This document shows positions 49,944-58,907 of a stretch of 64,000 bases of DNA, piece after piece. Position 1 is the first letter of the stretch. Each line of letters begins with the position of its first letter. A program made the position numbers and the translations under genes. The notes beneath the pieces are model-generated. The model was not told where the DNA came from and made no database searches. It was given only the letters and a program-made list of their open reading frames with translations. Source of the stretch: Lentzea fradiae (GTDB taxonomy: Bacteria; Actinomycetota; Actinomycetes; Mycobacteriales; Pseudonocardiaceae); contig NZ_FNCC01000015.1 of NCBI RefSeq assembly GCF_900100955.1, positions 36,419 to 100,418 on the forward strand, written 5' to 3'.

Positions 49944-50885
49944 ATGACGGATCATCCGCCGCGTTCGGTGCTGCTCGCCTCTCCCCGGTCCTTCTGCGCC
50001 GGGGTGGAGCGCGCGATCGAGATCGTGGAACGACTGCTCGACCAGCGCGGCGGCCCCGTCTACGTGCGCAAGCAGATCGTGCACAACCTCCACGTGGTGC
50101 GGTCGCTGGAGGCGCGTGGCGCCGTGTTCGTGGAGGAGCTGTCCGAGGTGCCTTTCGGTGCCACGGCGGTGTTCTCCGCGCACGGCGTCTCTCCCGCGGT
50201 ACGCGCGGAGGCCAGGGAACGGTCGCTCGACGTGCTGGACGCGACCTGCCCGCTGGTCGCCAAGGTGCACTCCGAGGCCCGGCGGTTCGCCGACCGCGGC
50301 GACACCATCGTGCTGGTCGGTCACGCCGGGCACGAGGAGGTCGAGGGCACGCTCGGCGAGGCACCGGACCGGACGGTGCTGGTGGAGACCGTCGCGGACG
50401 TCGAGGCGCTGGAGATCACCGGGCCCGTCTCGTACCTGACGCAGACGACGCTGGCCGTGGACGAGACGGCCGAGGTCGTCGAGGCGCTGCGCCGCAAATT
50501 CCCCGGCCTGCGCGGGCCGGGCTCCGACGACATCTGCTACGCCACCACGAACCGGCAGGTCGCGATCCGCGAGGTCGCGGAGCGGTCAGACCTCGTGCTG
50601 GTCGTGGGCTCCCGCAACTCGTCCAACTCGGTGCGGATGGTCGAGCTGGCCGCCCGCACCGGCACCCCGGCGCACCTGATCGACGACGCGTCCGAGATCG
50701 ACCCGGCGTGGCTCGACGGCGTGTCGGCGGTGGGGGTGTCCGCCGGGGCCTCGGCACCGCCGGAGCTGGTGGACGAGGTGGTGCGGGCGTTGCGGGAGCT
50801 GGGAGCCGTCTCGGTGTCGACGCACACGACCGCGACGGAGACGATCGCGTTCACCCTGCCGCCGGCGGTGCGCCGTGCTGGCTGA
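49944..50885 (+). CDS. ispH: 4-hydroxy-3-methylbut-2-enyl diphosphate reductase
   Basis: A 313-residue iron-sulfur enzyme, the last step of the MEP pathway, making IPP and DMAPP. The three cluster cysteines are present: Cys18 ([12 protein letters not shown]), Cys102 (DATCPLV) and Cys198 ([10 protein letters not shown]). The catalytic Glu/His region [16 protein letters not shown] is also intact. It lies in the encapsulin operon between the prenyl synthase and DXS genes and overlaps dxs by 11 nt. It is probably a second, pathway-dedicated copy in addition to a housekeeping one elsewhere; that cannot be seen here. Confidence 0.95.
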   Translation: MTDHPPRSVLLASPRSFCAGVERAIEIVERLLDQRGGPVYVRKQIVHNLHVVRSLEARGAVFVEELSEVPFGATAVFSAHGVSPAVRAEARERSLDVLDATCPLVAKVHSEARRFADRGDTIVLVGHAGHEEVEGTLGEAPDRTVLVETVADVEALEITGPVSYLTQTTLAVDETAEVVEALRRKFPGLRGPGSDDICYATTNRQVAIREVAERSDLVLVVGSRNSSNSVRMVELAARTGTPAHLIDDASEIDPAWLDGVSAVGVSAGASAPPELVDEVVRALRELGAVSVSTHTTATETIAFTLPPAVRRAG

Positions 50886-52581
50886 CATCACCTCGCCCGC
50901 GGACGTGCGGGCCCTGCCGTCGGCGAAGCTGCGCGGGCTGGCGGAGGAGATCCGGTCGTTCCTGGTCACGAAGGTGCACCGGACGGGCGGGCACCTCGGC
51001 CCGAACCTCGGTGCGGTGGAGCTGACCATCGCGGTGCACCGGGTGTTCTCCTCCCCCACCGACGTCGTGCTGTTCGACACCGGCCACCAGTCGTACGTGC
51101 ACAAGATGCTCACCGGCCGCTGCGCCGACTTCGACTCGCTGCGCCAGGCCGGTGGCCTGTCCGGCTACCCGTCCGCCGCCGAGTCGGCGCACGACGTCGT
51201 GGAGAACTCGCACGCCTCGACCGCACTGTCCTATGCGGACGGTCTGGCGAAGGCGTTCGAGCTCTCCGGCGCCGACCGCCGCGTGGTGGCGATCGTGGGT
51301 GACGGCGCGCTGACAGGCGGCATGTGCTGGGAGGCGCTGAACAACATCGGCGGTGCGTCCCGGCCGGTCGTGGTGCTGCTGAACGACAACGGCCGTTCGT
51401 ACGACCCGACGGCGGGAGGGTTCGCGGCGGCGTTGCGCGCCGGTTCGGCCCGCCCGCTGTTCGAGGCGATGGGGCTCGCGTACCTCGGCGAGGTCGACGG
51501 CCACGACGTGCACGCCGTCGAGCAGGCGTTGTGGGAGGCCAAGTCCCTCGGCCGTCCCGTCGTCGTGCACTGCAAGACGGTGAAGGGCAAGGGTTACGCC
51601 GCCGCGGAAGCCGACGAGGCCGACCGCATGCACGCGGTCGGCGCCTCCGGTGCCTCCGGCGGCCGGACCTGGACGGACGCGTTCTCCGACGAGATCGTCC
51701 GCCTCGGCGCGGAACGCCGGGACGTCGTCTGCCTGAGCGCCGCGATGCTGGAACCGGTCGGCCTGCGCCCGTTCTCCCGGCGGTTCCCGGACCGCACCTT
51801 CGACGTCGGGCTGGCCGAGCAGCACGCCGTGACGTCCGCCGCCGGCATGGCGATGGGCGGCCTGCACCCGGTCGTCGCCGTCTACTCGACGTTCCTGTCC
51901 CGCGCGTTCGACCAGCTGCTGATGGACGTGGCCCTGCACCGGCTGCCGGTGACGTTCGTCCTGGACCGCGCCGGCGTGACAGGCGCGGACGGCGCGTCGC
52001 ACCACGGCATGTGGGACGCGTCCGTGCTGCCCGTGATCCCGGGTCTGCGCCTGGCCGCCCCACGCGACCCGGCCTCGCTCGCCGCGTTGCTGCGCGAGGC
52101 CGTCGAGGTGTCCGACGGCCCGACGGTCGTGCGCTACCCGAAAGCCGCTCTCGGCCCGGACGTGCCGGCGGTGCGGCGCGTCAGCCACTTCGACGTGCTG
52201 CGCGAAGCCCCGGACGCCGAGGTGCTGCTCATCGCCGTCGGCCCGCTGGCACCAGCCTGCCTCGCCGCCGCGGAAGAGCTGGCCGCGCACGACGTCCGCG
52301 TGAACGTCGTCGACCCGCGCTGGACCGCCCCGCTCGACCCGCACCTGGTCAAGTACAGCGGCCAGCACCGCCTGGTCCTGGCCGTCGAGGACACCACGTC
52401 CACCGGAGCACTGGGCGCCCGCCTCGGCCAAGCGCTGGCCGGTTCCCCGTCGTGCGTCGTGACGTTCGCCCTGCCACCACGTTTCCTGCCGCACGACACC
52501 CGTGCACGCATCATGCGCGCCCACGGCCTCGACTCGGCGGGCATCACGACGAGCGTGCTGAAGCGCCTCGGCGTGAAGTGA
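50875..52581 (+). CDS. dxs: 1-deoxy-D-xylulose-5-phosphate synthase, short form
   Basis: A 568-residue thiamine-diphosphate enzyme, first step of the MEP pathway (pyruvate plus glyceraldehyde phosphate to DXP). The key motifs are present: [24 protein letters not shown], the TPP motif [16 protein letters not shown] and the catalytic Glu in [15 protein letters not shown]. It is about 60-70 residues shorter than typical DXS (620-640); the missing part lies between the first and second domains (the second starts near residue 265). The GTG start lies 11 nt inside ispH. Being rate-limiting, DXS in this operon would boost flux to the terpenoid. Its end overlaps the convergent acyltransferase gene by 38 nt. 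Confidence 0.92.
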   Translation: MLADITSPADVRALPSAKLRGLAEEIRSFLVTKVHRTGGHLGPNLGAVELTIAVHRVFSSPTDVVLFDTGHQSYVHKMLTGRCADFDSLRQAGGLSGYPSAAESAHDVVENSHASTALSYADGLAKAFELSGADRRVVAIVGDGALTGGMCWEALNNIGGASRPVVVLLNDNGRSYDPTAGGFAAALRAGSARPLFEAMGLAYLGEVDGHDVHAVEQALWEAKSLGRPVVVHCKTVKGKGYAAAEADEADRMHAVGASGASGGRTWTDAFSDEIVRLGAERRDVVCLSAAMLEPVGLRPFSRRFPDRTFDVGLAEQHAVTSAAGMAMGGLHPVVAVYSTFLSRAFDQLLMDVALHRLPVTFVLDRAGVTGADGASHHGMWDASVLPVIPGLRLAAPRDPASLAALLREAVEVSDGPTVVRYPKAALGPDVPAVRRVSHFDVLREAPDAEVLLIAVGPLAPACLAAAEELAAHDVRVNVVDPRWTAPLDPHLVKYSGQHRLVLAVEDTTSTGALGARLGQALAGSPSCVVTFALPPRFLPHDTRARIMRAHGLDSAGITTSVLKRLGVK

Positions 52582-53650
52582 CGAACCACCCGATGGCGAA
52601 CGACAAGGCGATCGCCCCGGCCCCCACCACAGGCGCCTTCAGTTCGGCGGGCAGGTCGAACGGCCGCATCGCCGTCGCCAGACTGAGCAGAATCGGCCCC
52701 TGCACGACGAACGCGACGTAAGCAGACCGCGCCAGCCACTCGGTGAACCGCCCCTGCCCGGCCAGCCGCCGCTGGGCGAGCCCGATCAACCACAGACTGC
52801 CCGCCACCACCAGCACCCCTTCGACGAGCGCCAGCGTCAACGCCTGCCACCGCAACCCTCCGAGGAACGGCTCGGCACCAGCCGCGAGGTCCAGCACCCC
52901 CATCATCGCCGCCGCCACGGGCAACACCGCGATCGTGCCGATGACGACGTTGCGGGTCATCCGGTAGATCTCGTCCGGCACCCGCTCCGCGAGCTTGCGC
53001 CCGCCGATCATGCCGAGCAGGAACATGCCGAGACACTGCGGCCACCACCACAGGTGCAGGTCACCGACCTGCCCGCTCCGCGCGGGAAACACCAGCCGCG
53101 TCAAGAACGTCGTGCCAGCCACCGCCACGGTCATACCCACAACAGTCCGCGCCGTGATCGTGCGCTCCCGCACCGGCGGCACCAACGCGACGGCGACGCT
53201 GAAGATCAGCAACACCCCCACGAACCACAACGAGCCGCTGTCCAAGAACGGCTGCCGATCCGTGAACGCCTGCCACCAAGACACATTCCGCCCGGCCCCG
53301 TTGTAGGCGATCCACACGAACGTGGGCCACACCACCAACGCACTGACCACCCACGGCGCCCCCAGCCGGACGAACCGCTCCGCGACGAACCGCTGCCGTC
53401 CTTTGCGCTCGATCGAGCCAGGCGTGAAGATCCCGGCCATGAAGTAGAACGTGCCCATGAAGAACAACCCCGACGGCCCCACCAACGCCGCCAGCACCGT
53501 CTCGACTCCGGGGTGGAACGTGACCTCGTTGACCTCGTCGTAGGGCCACCCACCGACAGCGGCGTAGCCGAGCAGCGCATGGCCGCCGATGACCCACGCC
53601 ACCAGGATCACCTTCAGGTTGTCCACTGCGGACAATCTCATGGTTTCCAT
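52544..53650 (-). CDS. Acyltransferase 3-family integral membrane protein
   Basis: A 368-residue membrane protein with about ten helices and the acyltransferase-3 signature region: an N-terminal LSAVDNLKVILVAWVIGGHAL with the conserved His, and LVPPVRERTITARTVVGM and FLLGMIGGRKLAER later. Such enzymes O-acylate sugars or lipids. It is convergent with dxs, with a 38-nt overlap of the two 3' ends, so it is not part of that operon and any link with the terpenoid is unproven. ATG 53650 is used; ATG 53641 is possible. Confidence 0.8.
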   Translation of the reverse strand: METMRLSAVDNLKVILVAWVIGGHALLGYAAVGGWPYDEVNEVTFHPGVETVLAALVGPSGLFFMGTFYFMAGIFTPGSIERKGRQRFVAERFVRLGAPWVVSALVVWPTFVWIAYNGAGRNVSWWQAFTDRQPFLDSGSLWFVGVLLIFSVAVALVPPVRERTITARTVVGMTVAVAGTTFLTRLVFPARSGQVGDLHLWWWPQCLGMFLLGMIGGRKLAERVPDEIYRMTRNVVIGTIAVLPVAAAMMGVLDLAAGAEPFLGGLRWQALTLALVEGVLVVAGSLWLIGLAQRRLAGQGRFTEWLARSAYVAFVVQGPILLSLATAMRPFDLPAELKAPVVGAGAIALSFAIGWFVTSRRGASARSS

Positions 53651-54031
53651 GGTCCGCTTCCCCCAGCGTCCCCGCCAGCGTCCGTTGGCGTCCGCTTGGT
53701 CGACGCACCCCGCCCCCGCTCGCACCGCGCATCCACCCGCTCACGCTGCGCCCGCGCCGAACCAAGAGGCTGCCGACAGCCGGAGGATCGCTGGCGGGCA
53801 GGCAGGCCGCCGGCATCACCGCTCTGATCGCCCTACGCCCGGCCCACTGCCGAGCAGGGATCCGGGCCAGGTTCACCAGGCCACGGCGATCACGCCACGC
53901 CCGGTCATCACGCGCCAGCCGCCACACCCGGCTTCACCCGCCACTCAACCGTCACCCCCGGGCCGCACGCTCCTACCTGCCGACCCCCGCCCTCGACCGA
54001 CTCCCCTTCATCCGCGCGGATCGCTCCCGGC
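53651..54031. other. 381-nt intergenic region with short GCGTCC repeats
   Basis: Between the acyltransferase start and the citrate synthase stop. Near 53655-53710 the hexamer GCGTCC recurs several times in short spacing. I see no supported gene; the open frames here are out-of-frame shadows with poor content. It probably contains the acyltransferase promoter. Confidence 0.4.
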
Positions 54032-55153
54032 CTACGGCCTGTCGCCCGTGTACACGCCCAGCGCCCGGAACCGCAGGCCCGGCTCCTTGTACTCCTCCAT
54101 CGCGTGCGCGATCCACCCCACGATCCGCGCGATCGCGAAGATGGCCTCCCCCGCGTCCGGCGGCATCTCGAACGTCAGCGCGAACTGGGCCAGTGCCAGG
54201 TCGACGTTCGGGAACGTCTGCGGCTGGGTCGCGATCACCTTGTCCGCCACGAGGTCGTCGTGCTCTCGCAGCAGCGCGAACAGGTGATCGGCGCGCGGGT
54301 CGCGGTGCTGGTAGACGCGGTGGCCGAAGCCCGGGATGGGCAGGCCCGCGCGGAGCTGCTCGGCCAGAGCGCTCATCGGGTCGGTCTCGGCGCGCGAGAG
54401 GAAGCGGTGCGCGATCGTCGTGGCGGCGCCGTGTTTCTGGCCCTCCATCGCGCCCAAGCCTGCCGACACCACGGCGTACGGGTGCGCGTGGGCGGAGGCC
54501 GCGACCCGTGCGGCCATCGTCGAGATCGCCAGGTCGTGGTCGGCCAGCAGGATGAGGGCCGCGTTCAGCAGGTCCGGCTGCGGCGGCTTGGGTGACAGGC
54601 GGGCCCACAGGCGTTCGGCGATGTCGGTGCCCTGCGGGCGCCCGATCATCGGCAGGGACTCGACGACGTCGGCGATCAGCGACTTGGCGGTGGTGATGCC
54701 CCGGTCGAGGTCGAACCTCAGCGGGTCGCCCGCGCCCGCGATGGCCACGGCCACACGGATGCGGTCGGTCAGGGTGGCGCTCTCGGGCAGGGCCATCCAG
54801 ATCTCCTGGCCCTCGGGGAACTGCAGGCCCGTCGAGTCGTACTCGGTCCACAGCCAGTGCGCCACGTCCTCGAACCGTCTCGTGCTCGCCAACTCGGGGA
54901 CGGACCGGCCGCGGTAGTAGAGACGGTCGTTCTCCAGCAGGGAGATGCGGGTGCGGATGCGATCCGTCACAGCGGCCACTGCTCCACGTGCACCAGTGCG
55001 CTGAGCCAGCTCTTCGACCTCGGTGACGTCGAACATGCTGGAGCGGTTGACCTTCTTGCTGGTCAGCAGCCCGCGACTGACATACGAGTACACCGTCGCC
55101 GGCTTCACGCCCAGGCGACGGGCAGCTTGATTTGTCGTCAACATTGATTCCAT
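54032..55153 (-). CDS. Citrate synthase-like protein with N-terminal MerR-type helix-turn-helix
   Basis: A 373-residue fusion. Residues about 4-50 are a MerR-like DNA-binding domain (LTTNQAARRLGVKPATVYSY). The rest matches citrate synthase, with the active-site segments HAHPYAVVSAGLGAMEGQKHG, PGFGHRVYQHRDPRADHL and the late GWIAHAMEEYKEP. Catalytic His residues are kept. Gene pairs like this occur in Streptomyces and relatives. It may make citrate or methylcitrate and sense its own state through the DNA-binding domain. ATG 55153 fits a leaderless start, with TACAGT eight bases before it; ATG 55144 is the alternative. Divergent from its partner at 55196. Confidence 0.88.
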   Translation of the reverse strand: MESMLTTNQAARRLGVKPATVYSYVSRGLLTSKKVNRSSMFDVTEVEELAQRTGARGAVAAVTDRIRTRISLLENDRLYYRGRSVPELASTRRFEDVAHWLWTEYDSTGLQFPEGQEIWMALPESATLTDRIRVAVAIAGAGDPLRFDLDRGITTAKSLIADVVESLPMIGRPQGTDIAERLWARLSPKPPQPDLLNAALILLADHDLAISTMAARVAASAHAHPYAVVSAGLGAMEGQKHGAATTIAHRFLSRAETDPMSALAEQLRAGLPIPGFGHRVYQHRDPRADHLFALLREHDDLVADKVIATQPQTFPNVDLALAQFALTFEMPPDAGEAIFAIARIVGWIAHAMEEYKEPGLRFRALGVYTGDRP

Positions 55154-55202
55154 CAACGTTGACTGTACAAGACATGTTGACGGACGCTCTTGTCCATGTT
55201 GA
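55138..55202. promoter_or_regulatory. Four TCAAC/GTTGA half-sites between divergent citrate synthase genes
   Basis: TCAACATTGA (55138-55147), TCAACGTTGA (55153-55162, perfect palindrome), TGTTGA (55175-55180) and TGTTGA (55197-55202) fall within 65 bp covering both starts. They are likely sites for the MerR-type domain of the neighbouring protein. A similar ACATGTTGAC segment occurs again inside the partner gene near 55675. Confidence 0.6.
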
Positions 55203-56326
55203 TTGATGCACCCAAAGGGCTTAAAGACGTCGTCGTCACCACGACCCTGATCGGGGACGTGAACGGTGCCGCGGGCTACTACCACTACCGCGAGCACGAC
55301 GCGATCGAGCTGGCCAGGACTCGGTCGTTCGAGGACGTGTGGTTCCTGTTCGCCGAGGGGCGGCTGCCCGATCGGGACGAGGCCGCCGCGTTCGCGGCGG
55401 AGACGGCCGGACTGCGGCAGCTACCAGCGTCGATCCGCGAGGTGCTGCCCACAATCGCTCGATCGGGGTCGACCGCGCTGGCCGGCCTCAGGACGGCGTT
55501 GTCGATGTTGCCGTCGCAGCCGATGTGGGACGCGCCGATGAGCACGCGCAAGGCGGACGCCCTGCGGATCTGCGCCGTCACGCCGACCATCCTCGCCGCA
55601 CTGCATCGACTCAAGCTCGGACTTGATCCCGTCGACCCCAGGGTTGATTTGTCAATGTCGGCGAACTGGTTGTACATGTTGACCGGACAGGAGCCGTCAC
55701 CATGGACGAGCCGTGCTGTCGAGCAGTACTTGATCGCCACGATCGACCACGGGTTCAACGCGTCGACGTTCACCGCACGTGTCGTCGCGTCGGCCGGGGC
55801 GGACGTCGTCTCGGCGGTGACGGCGGCGATCGGGACGTTCTCCGGACCGTTGCACGGCGGCGCACCGGACAGGGCGCTGGAGGCGCTCGACCTGATCGGG
55901 TCGCCCGACAACATCGACGCCTGGGTCCGCGAGCGGATCGAGCAGGGCGATCGGATCATGGGCTTCGGTCACGCCGTCTACCGGACCGAGGACCCGCGGG
56001 CGCTCCTGCTCCGCGAGATCGCCCTGGAACGGCCGACGGACCTCACGCACTTCGCCGTGACCGTGGAGCGCAGGGTCACGGAACTGCTGGCCGAGCTCAA
56101 GCCGGGCCGGCAGCTGTACGCGAACGTCGAGTTCTACGCGGGCGTGGTGATGGAGCAGTGCGGCGTCCCACGCGAGATGTTCACGCCAACCTTCGCATGC
56201 AGCCGGGTGATCGGGTGGTGCGCCAACGCACTCGAACAGTCCGAGGACAAGAAGATCATCCGCCCGGTCGCCCGGTACACGGGCCCGGAACCGCACATCG
56301 CGAGGCAAGACAAAGACGCGAGGTAA
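55196..56326 (+). CDS. Citrate synthase-like protein (partner)
   Basis: A 376-residue citrate synthase-family protein without a DNA-binding domain. GYYHYREHDAIELARTRSFE, GPLHGGAPDRALEALDLIG, GFGHAVYRTEDPRALLL and the C-terminal GWCANALEQSEDKKIIRP match the fold and keep the catalytic His residues (in GPLHGG and GFGHAVY). ATG 55196 follows one of the GTTGA half-sites. The divergent partner carries the MerR-type domain. The two may form a hetero-oligomer; whether the product is citrate or 2-methylcitrate is not decided. Confidence 0.9.
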   Translation: MLIDAPKGLKDVVVTTTLIGDVNGAAGYYHYREHDAIELARTRSFEDVWFLFAEGRLPDRDEAAAFAAETAGLRQLPASIREVLPTIARSGSTALAGLRTALSMLPSQPMWDAPMSTRKADALRICAVTPTILAALHRLKLGLDPVDPRVDLSMSANWLYMLTGQEPSPWTSRAVEQYLIATIDHGFNASTFTARVVASAGADVVSAVTAAIGTFSGPLHGGAPDRALEALDLIGSPDNIDAWVRERIEQGDRIMGFGHAVYRTEDPRALLLREIALERPTDLTHFAVTVERRVTELLAELKPGRQLYANVEFYAGVVMEQCGVPREMFTPTFACSRVIGWCANALEQSEDKKIIRPVARYTGPEPHIARQDKDAR

Positions 56327-56467
56327 GACAAAGAGAGGTGGCCAGGCCGCAGGCAGACGCAGGCCCGACACCCGCACGTCGCGTGGACGAAGCGACGCGC
56401 CACCCCGGACCGAACAACACCGGCTGGTACGTGACGCGCCGCCAGATCGGACACGGACACCGGCCGG

Positions 56468-56617
56468 TCAGGTGAGGTACCGCAGTTCGTCGTCCGCCCG
56501 GACCCGGTCGCGGTCGATGACGTCGGACGAGCCCGCCAGCCCCGCGAAACGGTCGCGGTGCCGGTCGAGCCACGCGGAGATGCCTGCCACTACGAGGACG
56601 ATCACTGCAAGAGTCAT
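56468..56617 (-). CDS. 49-residue single-pass membrane protein
   Basis: A short reading frame on the minus strand. Residues 1-16 form one hydrophobic segment (MTLAVIVLVVAGISAWL), followed by a charged soluble tail with LDRHRDRFAGLAGSSDV and a final DDELRYLT. Codon use is G/C-rich in third positions and the start ATG 56617 is close to the GlxA gene start, which is divergent. Small proteins of this form are typical of actinomycetes. Function unknown. Confidence 0.55.
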   Translation of the reverse strand: MTLAVIVLVVAGISAWLDRHRDRFAGLAGSSDVIDRDRVRADDELRYLT

Positions 56618-56641
56618 GTCAGTAAGTTTGCGGCGGTCAAT

Positions 56642-56689
56642 ATCCTGCCAACAGTGGCAGACCTGACGATGCGCGCTAAAATCCTGCCA
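56642..56689 (+). promoter_or_regulatory. Leaderless promoter and repeats before the GlxA-like gene
   Basis: TAAAAT (56677-56682) lies six bases before ATG 56689, so transcription probably begins at the start codon. ATCCTGCCA occurs twice (56642-56650 and 56681-56689), and CTGCCA-ACAG-TGGCAG (about 56645-56660) is an inverted repeat, a possible operator. Confidence 0.55.
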
Positions 56690-57633
56690 TGCTGAGATCG
56701 GTGGCGGTTCCCCTCATCGACGGCGTCGCGCCGTTCGAGTTCGGGCTGCTCTGCGAGGTTTTCGGGGTCGACCGGACCGAGGAGGGCGTGCCGCTGGTCG
56801 ACTTCCGGGTGTGCGGGGAGGTTCCGGACGAGCCGGTGCCGACGAACGTCCGGGGCGTCAGCATCACGCCGGAGCACGGGTTCGACGCGCTGCAGAGCGT
56901 CGACCTCGTCGCTCTTCCGGCCGCGCGGGTGCGCGAGGAGTACCCCGAGAGGCTGATCAAGGCACTCAGGGAGACCGACGCAACGCTGCTCAGCGTGTGC
57001 AGCGGGGCGTTCATCCTCGGTGCGGCGGGGTTGCTCGACGACCGGAACTGCACGACGCACTGGCGTGAGGTGCGCCAGTTCCGCGAGCGCTTCCCGAAGG
57101 CCCGGCTGGATCCGGACGTGCTGTTCGTCGACGACGGCGACATCGTCACGAGCGCCGGCACGGCCGCGGGCATCGACGCGTGCCTGCACCTGGTGCGGCG
57201 GGAGCTGGGCACGAAGGTCGCCAACGCCATCGCGCGCCGGATGGTCGTGGCGCCGCAGCGGGACGGGGGTCAGCGGCAGTTCGTGGAGGTGCCGATCCCG
57301 GAGTGCAGCTCCGACAGCCTCGAACCGGTGCTGACGAGGGTGCTGGAGACGATCGCGGACAGCCACACGGTGGCGTCCATGTCGAAGCTCGCCATGATGT
57401 CCGAGCGGACGTTCGCGCGCCGGTTCGCCGCGGAGACCGGGACCACGCCGAACAAGTGGCTGTCACTCCAACGGGTGCTTCACGCGCGCAGGTTGCTGGA
57501 GGAGTCAGATCTCGACGTCGACGCCGTCGCGGTTCGCTCGGGCTTCGGGACAGCCGCTCTCCTCAGGCACCACTTCCACCGCGTCGTCGGCGTAGCGCCG
57601 AGCGACTACCGCCGCACATTCGCCTGTCGTTAA
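56689..57633 (+). CDS. GlxA-like regulator (DJ-1/PfpI domain plus AraC helix-turn-helix)
   Basis: A 314-residue regulator. Residues 1-185 form a DJ-1/PfpI (class I glutamine amidotransferase-like) domain with the nucleophile Cys in LLSVCSGAFILGAAGLL and the THWRE motif. Residues about 210-310 form an AraC helix-turn-helix pair (MSKLAMMSERTFARRFAAE, VDAVAVRSGFGTAALLRHHF). This is the GlxA/FtrA-like class found across actinomycetes. The end overlaps the MarR gene by 129 nt in antisense. ATG 56689 has a -10 box six bases upstream, so the message may be leaderless. Confidence 0.9.
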   Translation: MLRSVAVPLIDGVAPFEFGLLCEVFGVDRTEEGVPLVDFRVCGEVPDEPVPTNVRGVSITPEHGFDALQSVDLVALPAARVREEYPERLIKALRETDATLLSVCSGAFILGAAGLLDDRNCTTHWREVRQFRERFPKARLDPDVLFVDDGDIVTSAGTAAGIDACLHLVRRELGTKVANAIARRMVVAPQRDGGQRQFVEVPIPECSSDSLEPVLTRVLETIADSHTVASMSKLAMMSERTFARRFAAETGTTPNKWLSLQRVLHARRLLEESDLDVDAVAVRSGFGTAALLRHHFHRVVGVAPSDYRRTFACR

Positions 57634-58071
57634 GCCGGTGAAGATCTTCTCGGAGATCTCCCGCAGTGCCTGCACCTCAGTGTCGCTGAGCAGGTCGAAC
57701 ACCAGCTTGTGGACCGTCTCGGCGTGGGACGGCGCAGCCGCCTCGATCGCGGAGCGGCCGCGATCGGTCAGCACGACGAACGACCCGCGCCCGTCGCTGC
57801 CGCAGCTCTCCCTGCGCACCAGGCCGCGCTTCTCCATCCGGCCGACGTGGTGTGAGATGCGACTCTTCTCCCAGTTCAGCGACCGGGCGAGCTCCAGCAC
57901 GCGGACCCGCTCCTCAGGCGTGTCCGTGAGCTGCACCAGCACCGCGAAGTCGGCCATCGAGATCTCCGACTCGGCGGACATCTGCCTGCTCAGGTGCGCG
58001 TTCAGCTCACTCTGCATGCGCACGTAGGCACGCCACGCACGCTGCTGCTCGGGCTCCAACCATCGTGTCAC
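57505..58071 (-). CDS. MarR-family transcriptional regulator
   Basis: A 188-residue regulator with the MarR winged helix: ISMADFAVLVQLTDTPEERV, LELARSLNWEKSRISHHVGR and the wing RRESCGSDGRGSFVVLTDRG. The last 43 residues run antisense into the GlxA gene and have no family match, so the stop is unusual. GTG 58071 is preferred because TATGCT lies six bases before it (leaderless); ATG 58104 would add 11 residues. It is divergent from the yceI-like gene, a pairing seen often in actinomycetes, and is the likely regulator of it. Confidence 0.85.
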   Translation of the reverse strand: MTRWLEPEQQRAWRAYVRMQSELNAHLSRQMSAESEISMADFAVLVQLTDTPEERVRVLELARSLNWEKSRISHHVGRMEKRGLVRRESCGSDGRGSFVVLTDRGRSAIEAAAPSHAETVHKLVFDLLSDTEVQALREISEKIFTGLTTGECAAVVARRYADDAVEVVPEESGCPEARANRDGVDVEI

Positions 58072-58173
58072 GAACTCAGCATACGGGAATAGTTGACACA
58101 TCATCCAGGTTGCGGCATGGTGGGTGACACTTCAACCAAAAACCATTCCGAGCCAACCGAAGGACTGACCGAC

Positions 58174-58731
58174 ATGACCACGGCCACCAACCTCACCGAA
58201 CTGACCGGCGACTACGTCATCGACGCTTCGCACTCCCGCATCGGCTTCGTCGCTCGCCACGCGATGGTCACGAAGGTTCGTGGTGCGTTCAACGAGTTCG
58301 ACGGCAAGATCTCCATCGACGGCGAGAAGCCGGAGAACACCACCGCCGAGGTCGTCCTGAAGTCCGCGAGCATCGACACTCGCAACGCGCAGCGCGACGG
58401 CCACCTGACGACGAACGAGTTCCTGGACGTCGAGACCTACCCGGAGATCAAGTTCGTCTCGACCGCCGCGAAGCAGGTCGACGACAACAACTTCGAGATC
58501 TCCGGTGACCTCACCATCAAGGACGTCACCAAGAACATCACCATCCCGTTCGCCTTCGAGGGCGTGGCCGTCGACCCGTTCGGCAACACCCGCGTGGGCT
58601 TCGAGGGCTCCGTCACCATCAACCGCAAGGACTACGGCGTCAGCTGGAACGCGGCGCTCGAGGCCGGCGGCGTGCTGGTGAGCGAGAAGGTCGTCCTCGA
58701 GTTCGAGATTTCGGCCATCAAGCAGGGCTGA
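58174..58731 (+). CDS. YceI-family lipid/isoprenoid-binding protein
   Basis: A 185-residue lipocalin-like protein with the YceI pattern: [61 protein letters not shown] and [18 protein letters not shown]. Family members bind polyprenoid chains in a beta-barrel and are linked to base or stress response. There is no signal peptide, so this one is cytoplasmic. ATG 58174 has GAAGGA upstream. It is divergent from MarR and followed by a strong terminator. A hairpin-closed, single-gene unit. Confidence 0.93.
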   Translation: MTTATNLTELTGDYVIDASHSRIGFVARHAMVTKVRGAFNEFDGKISIDGEKPENTTAEVVLKSASIDTRNAQRDGHLTTNEFLDVETYPEIKFVSTAAKQVDDNNFEISGDLTIKDVTKNITIPFAFEGVAVDPFGNTRVGFEGSVTINRKDYGVSWNAALEAGGVLVSEKVVLEFEISAIKQG

Positions 58732-58778
58732 CCCCGGCGGGGCCGGTCCGGGAAGGGCCGAACCCCAGCCAGTCACAC

Positions 58779-58820
58779 CGCGGAAGTCCGGGTGCGCCAC
58801 GAGCGCCCCGGACTTCCGCG
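58779..58820 (+). terminator. 14-bp hairpin with T-run after yceI
   Basis: CGCGGAAGTCCGGG pairs with CCCGGACTTCCGCG across a 14-base loop and is followed by TTTCC. It lies 47 bases beyond the YceI stop. Confidence 0.85.
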
Positions 58821-58907
58821 TTTCCGGGTGAAAGACGCCCGATCGTCGTAATGCCGGGAGTGCCGTTCGTCCGCTCGCGGCACGGTCTTTGGGCTACCGT
58901 GACCGGC

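Noticed and set aside
49944-52581. Treating ispH and dxs as ordinary housekeeping genes unrelated to the shells
   Set aside because: They overlap each other and follow the prenyl synthase within 11 nt, so they are part of the same operon. Whether other copies exist cannot be seen.
52544-53650. The acyltransferase as the tailoring enzyme of the terpenoid operon
   Set aside because: It is on the opposite strand and convergent, so it is not co-transcribed; a functional link is not supported.
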